Source: Bacillus sp. P14.5 (lineage in GTDB: Bacteria > Bacillota > Bacilli > Bacillales > Bacillaceae_B). Taken from it: 64,000 nt of DNA. Positions 33,736 through 43,006 of the stretch are shown here, piece after piece. The stretch covers positions 56,392-120,391 of the forward strand of contig NZ_NIJF01000117.1 of the NCBI RefSeq assembly GCF_003316765.1, written 5' to 3'. The notes under the pieces were generated by a model. The model was not told the DNA's origin. It saw nothing but the letters and a program-made list of their open reading frames with translations, and searched no databases. The position numbers were made by a program, and so were the translations under genes. The number at the start of each line of letters is the position of its first letter. The first letter of the stretch is position 1.

Positions 33736-34857
33736 ATGATTAATCATGAACGTTTACTGAATGAATTTTTAGAACTGGTACAAATCGATTCTGAAACAAA
33801 ATATGAAGCGGAAATCGCCAAAGTCCTCACGAAAAAATTCGAGGACCTCGGGGTGGATGTTTTTGAAGATGACACAATGGAACAGACAGGGCATGGAGCA
33901 GGAAACCTGGTCTGCACTCTTCATGGAACTAAGGAGGGAGCAGATGCCATCTACTTCACTTCCCATATGGATACAGTGGTTCCGGCTGTAGGCGTCAAGC
34001 CTTCTGTAAAGGATGGATATGTGTACTCAGATGGTACGACGATTCTCGGGGCGGACGACAAAGCCGGACTTGCGGCAATGCTGGAAATGGTTCGTGTGTT
34101 GAAAGAGCAGAACATCTCTCACGGTACAATCCAGTTCATCATTACAGTTGGTGAAGAATCCGGACTGGTTGGCGCAAAGGCACTTGATTCTTCTTTAGTG
34201 AAAGCAAATTACGGCTTTGCCTTGGATAGTGACGGAAAAGTCGGCAACATCATCGTTGCTGCACCAACACAGGCTAAAGTGAAGGCAATCATCAATGGAA
34301 AAACTGCTCATGCGGGGGTTGCTCCTGAAAAAGGTGCATCGGCTATCACTATGGCATCAAAAGCAATTTCAAGGATGCCGCTTGGCAGAATCGACGAAGA
34401 AACGACAGCTAACATCGGCCGTTTTGAGGGAGGCGGAGCCACAAACATTGTTTGCGACCGTGTGGATATTCTGGCAGAAGCGCGCTCACTTGTTCCGGAA
34501 AAAATGGAAGCTCAAGTAGCAAAAATGAAAGAAGCATTCGAATCAGCTGCTAGTGAATTGGGCGGAAGCGCTGAAGTAGAAGTGACGGTAATGTACCCTG
34601 GATTCAAATTCGGAGAAGGCGATCACGTTGTCGAAGTTGCCCGCAAAGCCGCACAGCGGATCGGCCGTCCGAGTGAGTTGCTGACAAGCGGCGGAGGAAG
34701 CGATGCAAATGTCATTGCCGGCTTTGGCGTACCGACAGTAAACCTTGCAGTAGGTTATGAAGAAATTCATACGAAAAACGAAAGAATGTCTGTTGAAGAA
34801 CTTTCCAAACTGACTGAAATGGTAGTTGCGATCGTTCAAGAGGTTTCAGGCGAATAA
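33736..34857 (+). CDS. yqjE: M20-family metallopeptidase (YqjE, peptidase T-like)
   Basis: 373 aa, probably a cytosolic tripeptidase or related aminoacyl hydrolase. Zinc-ligand motifs: 'TSHMDTVVP' (His and Asp, ~76), 'LGADDKAGLAAML' (~102), catalytic Glu in 'TVGEESGLVGAK' (~138) and a C-terminal His in 'VGYEEIHTKNERM' (~348). Dimerisation domain between. GGAGG before the ATG. Strong terminator after the stop. Confidence 0.93.
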   Translation: MINHERLLNEFLELVQIDSETKYEAEIAKVLTKKFEDLGVDVFEDDTMEQTGHGAGNLVCTLHGTKEGADAIYFTSHMDTVVPAVGVKPSVKDGYVYSDGTTILGADDKAGLAAMLEMVRVLKEQNISHGTIQFIITVGEESGLVGAKALDSSLVKANYGFALDSDGKVGNIIVAAPTQAKVKAIINGKTAHAGVAPEKGASAITMASKAISRMPLGRIDEETTANIGRFEGGGATNIVCDRVDILAEARSLVPEKMEAQVAKMKEAFESAASELGGSAEVEVTVMYPGFKFGEGDHVVEVARKAAQRIGRPSELLTSGGGSDANVIAGFGVPTVNLAVGYEEIHTKNERMSVEELSKLTEMVVAIVQEVSGE

Positions 34858-34869
34858 TAGGAATCAGAG

Positions 34870-34904
34870 CAGACCCTGCTTCTCAATGCAGGGTCTGTTT
34901 TTTC
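34870..34904 (+). terminator. Terminator of the mce-yqjD-yqjE operon
   Basis: AGACCCTGC / GCAGGGTCT perfect stem, 8-nt loop, T6. Confidence 0.92.
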
Positions 34905-35099
34905 GTTTAGTAGATTTTTAAGCCAGCCGATATCCCAAATGGAAAAATCTTAGCGGAACACTATATATGTTGTTTTTTAAAACCGATAAAAAAGAGGAGT
35001 ATTTCTTAGCTCCTATTTAATTCTCACAAAGATTAATTTGTATGGTAAATTAGTTATATACATAAAACTTGAAAGCTTACCTAGTAAAGGAGCGTCACT

Positions 35100-35567
35100 A
35101 TGGATATAAACAAAAAAGCAATTATTTTTCATGCGGGAAAAGAAGAGTACGCCATTCCGGTCGGTCATGTAATATCAATTGAAAAACCTGAGAATATCAC
35201 CCCAATCCCTCAGCTTCCTCAATATGTATTAGGTATTACAAAGGTAAGGGGAGAGCTGGTGCCGGTTATCGATTTTGCCAATATTCTTTATGGAAGAACA
35301 GAATCCACTTCAGATAAAAAACTGATAGTATTGAAGTCGGAAATTCTTTCACTGGGGATTATCGTGAATGAAGCAAAGGAAATACTGGACATTCCTGAAG
35401 GAGCCCTGACACAAATGGGATTAATGGCATACTCCCGGACGAAGTATTTCTCTGGTGTCATCAACCTTGAAGACAGGCTGATCACGATGGTCGACCCAGA
35501 TATTCTAGTCGAGAGCCTGGATGGAATCAGGGAAATCCAGGATTATATGAGAGCTCAACAAGTATAA
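35100..35567 (+). CDS. CheW-domain chemotaxis coupling protein
   Basis: 155 aa consisting of one CheW domain ('AIIFHAGKEEYAIPVGHVISIE', 'LPQYVLGITKVRGELVPVIDF', 'YFSGVINLEDRLITMVD'). It would couple chemoreceptors to CheA. No other chemotaxis gene is adjacent, so it is an orphan paralogue; it could also be a CheV fragment, but no receiver domain follows. AAGGAGCG precedes the ATG. Confidence 0.88.
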   Translation: MDINKKAIIFHAGKEEYAIPVGHVISIEKPENITPIPQLPQYVLGITKVRGELVPVIDFANILYGRTESTSDKKLIVLKSEILSLGIIVNEAKEILDIPEGALTQMGLMAYSRTKYFSGVINLEDRLITMVDPDILVESLDGIREIQDYMRAQQV

Positions 35568-35867
35568 AACTTGGAGAGTCAAAGCTGTACCTCCTAAGGC
35601 AGGCCTGAAGATCCAGGTTGCGGTACGAGGATAATTATTCTATTGGGATGTACCTTGTTTCGTCTGCGAGGTACATCATCTTAAGTTTATTCTCTTTTAA
35701 TGTCCCTCGCTTCTCAAGCTATCTTCCTAAACTTCCCTTAGAATACCCAACATGCAGCCCTTTCGAATCCCGAACGTGTGCTCTGAGAGATTATATAGTA
35801 CACTAATAGAGAGGGAAAAGGGCAGGTTGTCCTTTTCAAAGAGTATCTGAAAAAAGGGCTGGTTTGC
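35568..35867. other. Gap with a single hairpin unit
   Basis: No gene seen. GATGTACCT (35647-35655) and AGGTACATC (35669-35677) form a perfect 9-bp stem, resembling single units of the palindromic arrays described below. Confidence 0.4.
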
Positions 35868-37121
35868 ATGCATCCTCACTATCCTAAAAACGGAAGAGTC
35901 ATACTTCATGTCGATATGAACAGCTTTTACGCATCTGTTGAGGCTGCCTACAACCCTGAACTGAAGGGAAAACCCCTGGCGATTGCTGGGAACCCTGATG
36001 AAAGGCGCGGAATCATCGTGACCTGCAGTTATGAGGCGCGCAAGTTCGGGGTCAAGACCACGATGACATTATGGGAAGCGAAAAAGCTTTGTCCGCAGAT
36101 GATCATCATGCGTCCGAATTTCGATCGATATCGTGCTGCCTCTCAGGGGATGTTCGAGATATTAAGGCAGTATTCCGAACTCGTAGAACCCGTTTCGATC
36201 GATGAAGGATATGTTGATATAACAGACAGCCATACTTTAGGGAGTCCGTTATTTATTGCTGAATCCATCCAGAACCAGATTATGTCCCAGTTGGACCTGC
36301 CTTCAAGTATCGGTATCGCGCCCAATAAGTTTCTTGCCAAGACTGCTTCTGATATGAAGAAGCCAATGGGCATCACGGTGCTCCGCAAGAGGGATTTACC
36401 AGATAAGATTTGGCCGCTTGATGTAAAAGAGATGCATGGTATTGGAGAGAAAACAGCTCAGAAATTATATACATTGAAGATCAACACAATCGGGGAACTG
36501 GCCAAAGCAGACGAAATTCAATTGAAAGCACAGCTGGGCATCAATGGACTCCGCTTGAAAGCGAGAGCCAACGGGCGGGATGACAGGCCGGTGGATCCTG
36601 ATTCTGTTTACGATTTTAAAAGTGTCGGCAATTCGACGACTCTCCCAAGGGATACCGCCAATCAAAAGGAATTGTTGAATACGCTGAATCAACTGTCCAA
36701 AAAAGTGGCATCGAGGATGAAATCGAAAGAGACACTTGCCTCAACGGTTATGATTACGATGAGATTCAAGAATCGAAAGACCATAACAAGAAGCAAGAAG
36801 ATGAAGAACCCTGTCGGCTCGCAGGAGGAAATTTTTACAGCAGCTAAAACGCTGTTTCTTCAGCATTGGAATGGCAATTCAATCCGTTTGCTGGGAGTGA
36901 CGGGCCAGGATCTTGTGGAGCGGAATGATGCCGCTCTCCAGCTTGATATCTTCTCGTTTGAAGAACATGCCAAGAAGGAGCCCCTGTACCTTGCATTAGA
37001 AAAACTTCAGACCAAGTACGGAAAAGATATGATTAAAAGAGGAATCTCGGCGAAACAGGAGAAGCGGGATCCCCATAATGATACGAGTTTTAATAAGGAT
37101 TTTTTGCGTAGAGATAAATAA
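35868..37121 (+). CDS. dinB: Y-family DNA polymerase IV (YqjH/DinB)
   Basis: 417-aa translesion polymerase. Catalytic acidic residues are in 'ILHVDMNSFYASVEAAY' (~12-28) and 'PVSIDEGYVDITDSH' (~110), with the fingers/palm segment 'GIIVTCSYEARKFGVKTTM' between. The thumb HhH region is 'MHGIGEKTAQKLYTLKI' (~188). A beta-clamp-binding motif 'QLDIFSF' lies near residue 363. Adjacent to gndA as yqjH is to yqjI in B. subtilis. Weak ribosome site (AAGGG, ~13 nt). Confidence 0.94.
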   Translation: MHPHYPKNGRVILHVDMNSFYASVEAAYNPELKGKPLAIAGNPDERRGIIVTCSYEARKFGVKTTMTLWEAKKLCPQMIIMRPNFDRYRAASQGMFEILRQYSELVEPVSIDEGYVDITDSHTLGSPLFIAESIQNQIMSQLDLPSSIGIAPNKFLAKTASDMKKPMGITVLRKRDLPDKIWPLDVKEMHGIGEKTAQKLYTLKINTIGELAKADEIQLKAQLGINGLRLKARANGRDDRPVDPDSVYDFKSVGNSTTLPRDTANQKELLNTLNQLSKKVASRMKSKETLASTVMITMRFKNRKTITRSKKMKNPVGSQEEIFTAAKTLFLQHWNGNSIRLLGVTGQDLVERNDAALQLDIFSFEEHAKKEPLYLALEKLQTKYGKDMIKRGISAKQEKRDPHNDTSFNKDFLRRDK

Positions 37122-37271
37122 CCGGCAGCGGATAGTATTTTCCAGATTATTTTATCAGGCCTAATGCAACAATAAGGATGAGGTGTATTGTTTGCACTTG
37201 GCCCGCTGTCTTTGTTAAATTTATAAGGATTGTTTACTTAACTAAATACACAAATGAAAGGACGTATGAAC

Positions 37272-38684
37272 ATGTCGAAACAACAAATCGGTGTGATCGG
37301 CCTTGCGGTAATGGGTAAAAACCTGGCATGGAATATTGAAAGCAGAGGATATTCAGTGTCTGTTTATAATCGTTCTCGTGAAAAAACGGATGAAATGCTT
37401 CAAGAATCAAAAGGTAAAAATGTGGTTGGTACATACAGCATTGAGGAATTTGTACAGTCTCTTGAAACACCAAGAAAGATCTTGCTTATGGTAAAAGCAG
37501 GAGGACCTACAGATGCAACAATTGAACAGTTGAAGCCGTTTCTTGATAAAGGAGATATCCTGATTGATGGGGGTAACACATTCTTCGAAGATACGCGCAG
37601 ACGGAATCACGAGCTGAGTGAATCTGGAATTCACTTTATCGGTACCGGCGTTTCCGGCGGTGAAGAGGGTGCGCTTACAGGTCCGTCCATCATGCCGGGC
37701 GGCCAGAAAGAAGCGTATGAACTGGTAGCGCCAATCTTTAAGGATATCGCAGCGAAAGTTGATGGTGAAGCTTGTACCACATATATCGGGCCGGACGGTG
37801 CCGGACACTATGTGAAAATGGTCCATAACGGGATTGAATATGGCGATATGCAGCTGATCGGGGAATCTTATTTCCTATTGAAGCATGTAGCTGGATTCAG
37901 TGCTGAAGAACTGCATGAAACGTTTGCCGAATGGAACAAAGGCGAATTAGACAGTTACCTGATTGAAATCACGGCTGACATTTTCACCAAGTATGATGAT
38001 GAAACAGGAAAGCCGATGGTCGATGTGATCTTGGATAAAGCAGGACAAAAGGGAACAGGCAAATGGACAAGCCAAAGCGCGCTTGACCTGGGAGTTTCTC
38101 TGCCAATCATCACAGAATCCGTTTTCGCGCGCTTTATCTCAAGCATTAAAGACGAGAGAGTGAAGGCAAGCAAGATTCTTTCCGGACCGGAAACGAAACC
38201 ATTCGAAGGCGATAAAAAAGAATTGGTTGAATCGATCCGTAAAGCGCTTTACATGAGTAAAATCTGTTCTTATGCACAAGGATTTACACAAATGCGTGCT
38301 GCTTCTGAAGAATACGGCTGGGATCTCAGCTATGGCGAAATCGCGATGATTTTCCGCGGCGGCTGTATCATCCGCGCCCAGTTCCTTCAAAAGATCAAAG
38401 ATGCCTATGATAAAGAGCCGGGCTTGTCCAACCTCCTTCTTGATGACTACTTCAAGGAAATCGTTGAAAGCTACCAATATGCACTTCGTGACGTCATCTC
38501 TACAGCAGTGCAAAACGGTATCCCGGTACCAGGATTCTCTGCTGCTCTTTCTTACTATGACAGCTACCGCACAGAAACTCTTCCTGCTAACCTTATCCAG
38601 GCGCAGAGAGATTACTTCGGGGCCCATACGTATGAGCGCACAGACAAGGAAGGAATCTTCCATACAGAGTGGATGTCCAAATAA
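37272..38684 (+). CDS. gndA: 6-phosphogluconate dehydrogenase, NADP-dependent decarboxylating
   Basis: Oxidative pentose-phosphate pathway: 6-phosphogluconate to ribulose-5-phosphate with NADPH. The 470-aa product is nearly identical in pattern to B. subtilis GndA: 'IGVIGLAVMGKNLA' Rossmann motif (5-18), 'GTGVSGGEEGAL' (~126), catalytic Lys/His region 'GAGHYVKMVHNGIEYGDMQ' (~180-200) and 'RTDKEGIFHTEW' at the end. ATG at 37272 is 9 nt after AAAGGA; two upstream in-frame ATGs are too close to it. zwf, the preceding enzyme, is 6.5 kb away on the other strand. Confidence 0.96.
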   Translation: MSKQQIGVIGLAVMGKNLAWNIESRGYSVSVYNRSREKTDEMLQESKGKNVVGTYSIEEFVQSLETPRKILLMVKAGGPTDATIEQLKPFLDKGDILIDGGNTFFEDTRRRNHELSESGIHFIGTGVSGGEEGALTGPSIMPGGQKEAYELVAPIFKDIAAKVDGEACTTYIGPDGAGHYVKMVHNGIEYGDMQLIGESYFLLKHVAGFSAEELHETFAEWNKGELDSYLIEITADIFTKYDDETGKPMVDVILDKAGQKGTGKWTSQSALDLGVSLPIITESVFARFISSIKDERVKASKILSGPETKPFEGDKKELVESIRKALYMSKICSYAQGFTQMRAASEEYGWDLSYGEIAMIFRGGCIIRAQFLQKIKDAYDKEPGLSNLLLDDYFKEIVESYQYALRDVISTAVQNGIPVPGFSAALSYYDSYRTETLPANLIQAQRDYFGAHTYERTDKEGIFHTEWMSK

Positions 38685-38736
38685 ACTAGAAAGGCTCTTC
38701 AGACCATGCTGAGGGAACTGAAAAAGTCTAACATAA

Positions 38737-38770
38737 AAGGCAGAATCACTTCAGAGAGTGATTCTGCCTT
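38737..38770 (+). terminator. Hairpin terminator after gndA
   Basis: AAGGCAGAATCACT / AGTGATTCTGCCTT perfect 14-bp stem with a 6-nt loop; T-run weak. Confidence 0.65.
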
Positions 38771-38866
38771 GTTCAGTTCAAGGTGTCCGACACCGCTGGG
38801 ATGGCGCACGATGGTGGGCTTTATAGTGGAAGTCGCCTACGCCTTAATTAAGTATTCAGCGAAAAA

Positions 38867-39060
38867 AATAAGGGGAGATTTTCCCGCTAAATTGCAATTT
38901 GCAGCTCATATTGGAGAAAATAGAGGGAGTTTTTCCCCTTATATGAAAAAAAGCACCTATTTTCTAGTGTTTTAATTCATATAAGGGGAACTTTTCCCTC
39001 TATTTTAGCTATTTCTCAGTGCTTTTTAGTATATAAGGGGAATTTTTCCCTCTATTTATT
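38867..39060 (+). repeat. Array of AAGGGGAA/TTCCCTCT palindromes (4 units)
   Basis: Units begin near 38867, 38920, 38981 and 39033. Spacing 53, 60 and 52 bp. The core is ATAAGGGGAANTTTTCCCTCTAT; the second unit is inverted. Same architecture as the 30926 array but a different stem sequence. The rest of the gap 38685-39154 shows nothing else except a GGTGTCCGACACC palindrome near 38782. Confidence 0.75.
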
Positions 39061-39154
39061 AACATGCATTGAACCTTGCGGATAAGTGCCTCTGATTAGT
39101 TCCTTTCTAAAATTCGGTAGATTTTCAGTGGTTTCGGCTTGCTGGAGAGCTTTT

Positions 39155-39709
39155 TTAATGATTTTCCTCATCTTTATAAGAAAAGAGGATCATTTTATAA
39201 GGTTTTACCCCGTCTTTATTTTCGTTCTTCACCTCGCGTTTATCCACGAGCTTCCTTACCTCATCATTCAGGTGCTGCCATTCTTCAGAGGTCAGCTCCA
39301 AACCATACTCAGTGAACATTGCGCTGTTCTCCTGCCTTGCCGGATCACCATCCAAATCATGTTTTAAAACGTTTAATCCCTTATTTAAACTGAACATTAT
39401 CTTGGAAATCAAAAACTCCCTGTGATCCATGGCGAAATCGCCTTCGAAATTGAATGTGATGTCATCCTCATAGAGATGCCTGGATGAATAATATTTTTCT
39501 AGGATATTGCCTACTTTTCTTTCCTCTGTAACCATGATCAAACCGAGATTCTGCAACTTTTGGATGGGATAATACAGGCGGGATTGCTTTTCATCGAGCT
39601 CTGAAGCAATCTCTTTTACTGTTTTGCTGCTGAATTTCACACTTGTGATAATCCTTTCCAGCTTCGGATCAAAAATGGCTTTAGCCACTTCCAGATTATC
39701 AATCTTCAA
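39155..39709 (-). CDS. Winged-helix (ArsR/HTH_20-type) transcriptional regulator
   Basis: About 184 aa. N-terminal winged helix: 'DPKLERIITSVKFSSKTVKEIASELDE', 'SRLYYPIQKLQNLGLIMVTEER'. The C-terminal half is a predicted effector/dimer domain. TTG at 39709 is preferred (AGAGGTG 7 nt upstream); a GTG at 39718 would add three residues. It is divergent from the MFS gene at 39875 and two palindromes lie between them, consistent with control of that transporter. Confidence 0.85.
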   Translation of the reverse strand: MKIDNLEVAKAIFDPKLERIITSVKFSSKTVKEIASELDEKQSRLYYPIQKLQNLGLIMVTEERKVGNILEKYYSSRHLYEDDITFNFEGDFAMDHREFLISKIMFSLNKGLNVLKHDLDGDPARQENSAMFTEYGLELTSEEWQHLNDEVRKLVDKREVKNENKDGVKPYKMILFSYKDEENH

Positions 39710-39778
39710 GCCAATCACCTCTCACTTTGTTTTCCTCTATCTATTTTATCAGATTAGTACGCTGAAAAATATTAAAGC

Positions 39779-39841
39779 GTTAAAATTAATTTTAACAATA
39801 CACGTTTACAAAAATATTTTTCGTTTAAAATTATTTTAACG
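39779..39841. promoter_or_regulatory. Two operator-like palindromes between regulator and MFS gene
   Basis: GTTAAAATTAATTTTAAC (39779-39796) is a perfect 18-bp palindrome. CGTTTAAAATTATTTTAACG (39822-39841) is a near copy. Likely binding sites of the divergent regulator; the second overlaps the presumed MFS promoter. Confidence 0.6.
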
Positions 39842-39874
39842 ATAAAATACATTTAATTAATGGAGGAGATGTCT

Positions 39875-41125
39875 TTGTTCCAATTACTCAAAAACCGTTC
39901 TTATCGTCGTTTATGGTCTGCTCAGGTGATATCTGAATTAGGAGATGGAATTTCACATTTACTGATTTTATTCCTTGCTTCCAAGTTGACCAGCAATCCC
40001 ATGGTGTTTGGTTACATTCTGATTGCCCGTCACCTTCCTGGAATGTTGTTCGGGACACTCGTTGGCCCGTTGGTCGATCGGTTCTCAAAAAAGTGGATGA
40101 TGATTGGTGCCGATTTATACCGATTTGTGATTGTTTTATTGATGATTGCCGGTCAGTCATCCATCACGCTGCTGCTCCTCCTGATATTTTTTCAGGGAAT
40201 CGGTGCGGTGTTTTTTGAACCAGCGAAGTCCGCCGTCATACCGACCATCATGAGAAAGGATGAGATACCCGCAGCTGTGAGCCTTTCTCAATCCACCTAC
40301 ATGATGATGATGATCATTGCTCCTTCCATTGGAGGATTTCTTTTGCTGGTTGACCATATTTCACTGATTTTCATATTGGATGCAGCTACTTTTCTCATAT
40401 CGGCGTTGTTTCTGCTGGGGGTGAAGCTGGATAATAGAGAAGAAGAGAAGAGTCATCAAGAGGCGGGGATCTCTTATCTGGAATCCCTGAAGCAGGGACT
40501 TCAGTCAGTAACCAGTAACCGGTTTATTACAGGAATATTCATTCTTCTTACCTCTGCTGTTTTCGTGCTGAGTATTGTAAGCGCCAATGTATACGCGATT
40601 ATCCTGAATGTTTTTGAAGTAGGCCAGGTGCATTTCGGAATGATGGAATCACTTGAAGGGGCTTTTGGCATCCTTGGTGCCCTTGCTGTTCCACTCCTTA
40701 TGAAAAAGGTCAGCAATAAAGCGCTTATCATGTATTCTTTTGGTTTTTCCGGACTATTAGCGGCGGTGGTCATTCCTGTATACGTTTTACATACAGTGGT
40801 TCCGCTGGTATCCCTATATATATGGATGAGCTTGATCGGGGCGACTAATCCTTTCATCAATATCCCTCTGAACAGCATGCTGATGCAGGGAGTGCCGGAA
40901 GAACTTCTCGGGAGGATCTCCGGAATCCTGACAACCTGTTTCAATGGAAGCCTTCTAGGGGGTCTCCTGCTTGGAGGTTGGCTCGCCTCCCTCGTTGGAC
41001 CATTATGGACAGTAACCGCAGGCGGTTTTTGTCTGATCGCAGTCAGTCTGATTTTTCCGCTGTCCAAATTTTACGGCTATCTTACAGTGGCAGTTTCTGC
41101 TAAAACTGCTGAAAGGGCGGGGTGA
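39875..41125 (+). CDS. MFS transporter
   Basis: About 416 aa with ~12 hydrophobic segments; N-terminal 'LLKNRSYRRLWSAQVISELGDGISHL' and loop motif 'GPLVDRFSKKWMM' are typical of the MFS_1/MFS_3 efflux group. TTG at 39875 is 6 nt after GGAGGAG; the ATG codons at 39860 and 39869 overlap or touch that site. Divergent from its probable regulator. Substrate unknown. Confidence 0.85.
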   Translation: MFQLLKNRSYRRLWSAQVISELGDGISHLLILFLASKLTSNPMVFGYILIARHLPGMLFGTLVGPLVDRFSKKWMMIGADLYRFVIVLLMIAGQSSITLLLLLIFFQGIGAVFFEPAKSAVIPTIMRKDEIPAAVSLSQSTYMMMMIIAPSIGGFLLLVDHISLIFILDAATFLISALFLLGVKLDNREEEKSHQEAGISYLESLKQGLQSVTSNRFITGIFILLTSAVFVLSIVSANVYAIILNVFEVGQVHFGMMESLEGAFGILGALAVPLLMKKVSNKALIMYSFGFSGLLAAVVIPVYVLHTVVPLVSLYIWMSLIGATNPFINIPLNSMLMQGVPEELLGRISGILTTCFNGSLLGGLLLGGWLASLVGPLWTVTAGGFCLIAVSLIFPLSKFYGYLTVAVSAKTAERAG

Positions 41126-41161
41126 GAGGAAGGGTGTTACTTAAGATTGCAGTAGTAAATA

Positions 41162-41527
41162 ATGCTGCTGCAGCCGAAAATCGTTAAAGCAAAAGGGAAC
41201 CTTACTGGATTTGATTCGTATATGAAGTTATTAACCTATAGATGGAGTTGGGAAAGAGTGATCATTGAAATCCTCGCCAATATCGGTATGGCAATGCAAA
41301 TGTTCTTGCGTGGTATGCCGGAAGAAGAAAAAATCAACCAAAATATTGAACAGCTTCTATCCTTAGAATGGTTTCAGCAGGTGTATAGTGAACATAAGGG
41401 AGCTATAGAAGAAGACCCTGATGTTCGTTACCTGATTGGATGGACAAAGGTGGATAAGGTTAAGAGAAGTGAATATCGCTCTGAGAAGTTGAGAGGAAAA
41501 ATCTTAGGTATCATAAATAATCAATAG
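41162..41527 (+). CDS. Hypothetical protein
   Basis: 121 aa, basic at both ends, with no recognised domain and no signal peptide. A stop lies two codons upstream of the ATG and no ribosome site is visible, so expression is uncertain. It may be a 3' remnant of a longer gene. Lies between the MFS gene and the T-box leader. Confidence 0.5.
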   Translation: MLLQPKIVKAKGNLTGFDSYMKLLTYRWSWERVIIEILANIGMAMQMFLRGMPEEEKINQNIEQLLSLEWFQQVYSEHKGAIEEDPDVRYLIGWTKVDKVKRSEYRSEKLRGKILGIINNQ

Positions 41528-41574
41528 ATTTTATTTGTATGTGATAATAACCAGCAGGGATATTACAAATGACT

Positions 41575-41603
41575 TTGACAAGTGCAACGATAAAGGATAT
41601 AAT
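41575..41603 (+). promoter_or_regulatory. Consensus sigma-A promoter of the T-box leader
   Basis: TTGACA (41575-41580), 17-bp spacer, TATAAT (41598-41603): perfect consensus. Confidence 0.92.
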
Positions 41604-41609
41604 CTTTAG

Positions 41610-41905
41610 AAAATTCGATATAATCGAGCGTTGATGAGAACAGTAGTCAGGAAGTAGATATTCACAGAGAGCTCCCTCCCGCTGAAAAGGAGCAATATCC
41701 GCCTTGATGAATAAAGCCTTGGAGCTTCTTGCCAATCTAATGAACCGCATTAGGGATAGCGAGACGGGTTCTTCCGTTATGAAGATAGGGTATGACAGTA
41801 CCTGAAGAGGTTGGTATGGCGACATATCAACAAACTGAGGTGGTACCGCGAAGTGATAACTTTCGTCCTCAAGAATCATTTTCTTGGGGGTGGGAGTTTT
41901 TTTAT
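41610..41905 (+). promoter_or_regulatory. T-box riboswitch (probable Lys AAA specifier) upstream of a GNAT gene
   Basis: Stem I features: AGTAG 5' element, AGAGAGCTCC (AG box), GCTGAAAAGGAGC distal loop, and GATATT/AATATC helix. The 3' side of the specifier loop reads GATGAAT-AAA-G, pointing to AAA (Lys). The T-box AACTGAGGTGGTACCGCG is at 41833-41850, with a TGGT bulge that would pair with an ACCA tRNA end (discriminator A). A terminator stem (CCTCAAGAA / TTCTTGGGG) with a T7 tail ends at ~41903. Regulates the acetyltransferase starting at 41998. Confidence 0.92.
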
Positions 41906-41997
41906 TGAGCAATTTTCAATGGGTGTGTTTTCTAAACGACGTTGTGCTTTTTTGATCCGGCTTAACTATAAATTATTATTTCAGAAAGGTGAGTTAT

Positions 41998-42561
41998 ATG
42001 AATCCAATATTATTAGATGTTCCATTAAAAGTTGAAACAGAAAGACTGATCCTTCGGGCACCGCACCAATCCGGGGATGGTGAAGTTGTTAATATGGCAA
42101 TCAGAGAATCCTTTCCCGAGCTAAAAGCATGGCTGCCATTCGCGCAGGAAATTCCAGCTGTTGAGGAAACAGAGGTTAATTTGAGAAATGCTCATATTAA
42201 ATTCCTTCAGAGAGATAGCTTTCGTTTTCTTATCTTTCTTAAAGAGACCAATGAATTCATAGGAACAACCAGTCTCCAGGGGATCGATTGGGACATTCCA
42301 AAATGTGAAATCGGCTATTGGATTAACACAGTATTCAGCGGTAATGGATACATGACCGAAGCTGTTAAGGGCATAGCGGATCTGGGTTTGAATCACGTTG
42401 GGTTCAGGAGAATTGAAATCAGGTGTGAATCAACCAATCTCAAAAGCCGTTCTATTCCAGAGAAACTGGGTTTCACTTTTGAAGGTACGCTGAGAAATGA
42501 TGACCTATCAGCAGATGGCAGCAAGCTCACTGACACTTGTTTTTATTCGGTGATAAAATAA
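41998..42561 (+). CDS. GNAT-family N-acetyltransferase (RimJ/RimL-like)
   Basis: 187 aa. 'VETERLILRAPHQSGDGEVV' at the N-terminus, the acetyl-CoA-binding region 'CEIGYWINTVFSGNGYMTEAVKGI' (~102-125) and 'RIEIRCESTNLKSRSIPEKLGFTFEG' (~140-165) are typical of Rim-type GNATs acting on N-termini or small amines. ATG at 41998 follows AAAGGTGAG. Its 95-nt separation from the T-box terminator and the absence of another promoter indicate control by charging of a tRNA, probably tRNA-Lys. Substrate unknown. Confidence 0.9.
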   Translation: MNPILLDVPLKVETERLILRAPHQSGDGEVVNMAIRESFPELKAWLPFAQEIPAVEETEVNLRNAHIKFLQRDSFRFLIFLKETNEFIGTTSLQGIDWDIPKCEIGYWINTVFSGNGYMTEAVKGIADLGLNHVGFRRIEIRCESTNLKSRSIPEKLGFTFEGTLRNDDLSADGSKLTDTCFYSVIK

Positions 42562-42664
42562 ATGAAAATAGACTCTCATTAAGGAGTGGGCTGAATCCTT
42601 TTGTCCCTCCTTCAGCTGTTTCATTAGAAAGAATCATTTTGTTTTGTTAAAGGAGAGGGGTAAA

Positions 42665-42868
42665 TTGCTTGTAGGTCAAATATTATATGTATTGGGTATA
42701 GCTTTTGTCTTTTTTAGTACTGTATTTATGATTATGAATTTAATCTTGGGTGGCGGCGGAGGAGTTGTCATTCCGCTGTTTGCTTTGCTGAATGGACTCA
42801 TCGCAATGGGGGTCGGAGATATTGTTATCGACCTCAATTATAAGAAAAAACTTGAAAAGAAAGAATAG
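42665..42868 (+). CDS. Small membrane protein, unknown
   Basis: 67 aa with two hydrophobic segments (~3-26 and ~31-52) separated by 'GGGGGV', and a basic tail 'NYKKKLEKKE'. TTG start at 42665 follows AAAGGAGAGG. No family recognised. Confidence 0.65.
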   Translation: MLVGQILYVLGIAFVFFSTVFMIMNLILGGGGGVVIPLFALLNGLIAMGVGDIVIDLNYKKKLEKKE

Positions 42869-43006
42869 TATCTGAGAGGACATATCCAGGCGTGAACTCA
42901 GTAATCCATAATTTCTGAATGAGAAGAACTGTATTCATAGGCAGCGCATCAAACTGTTAGTCATCTAAATTATACAGGTGAGCTTTTGGAAAGCGGGGGA
43001 TCTAAT

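Noticed and set aside
34990..35030. Minus-strand terminator-like hairpin between yqjE and the CheW gene as a second sRNA
   Set aside because: The AGGAG/CTCCT stem is only 5 bp with a 10-nt loop, and no upstream structure or promoter supports an RNA.
35765..35790. LexA box before the first Y-family polymerase (CGAACGTGTGCTCT)
   Set aside because: Only the left half matches CGAAC-N4-GTTCG; the right half has too many changes to claim SOS control.
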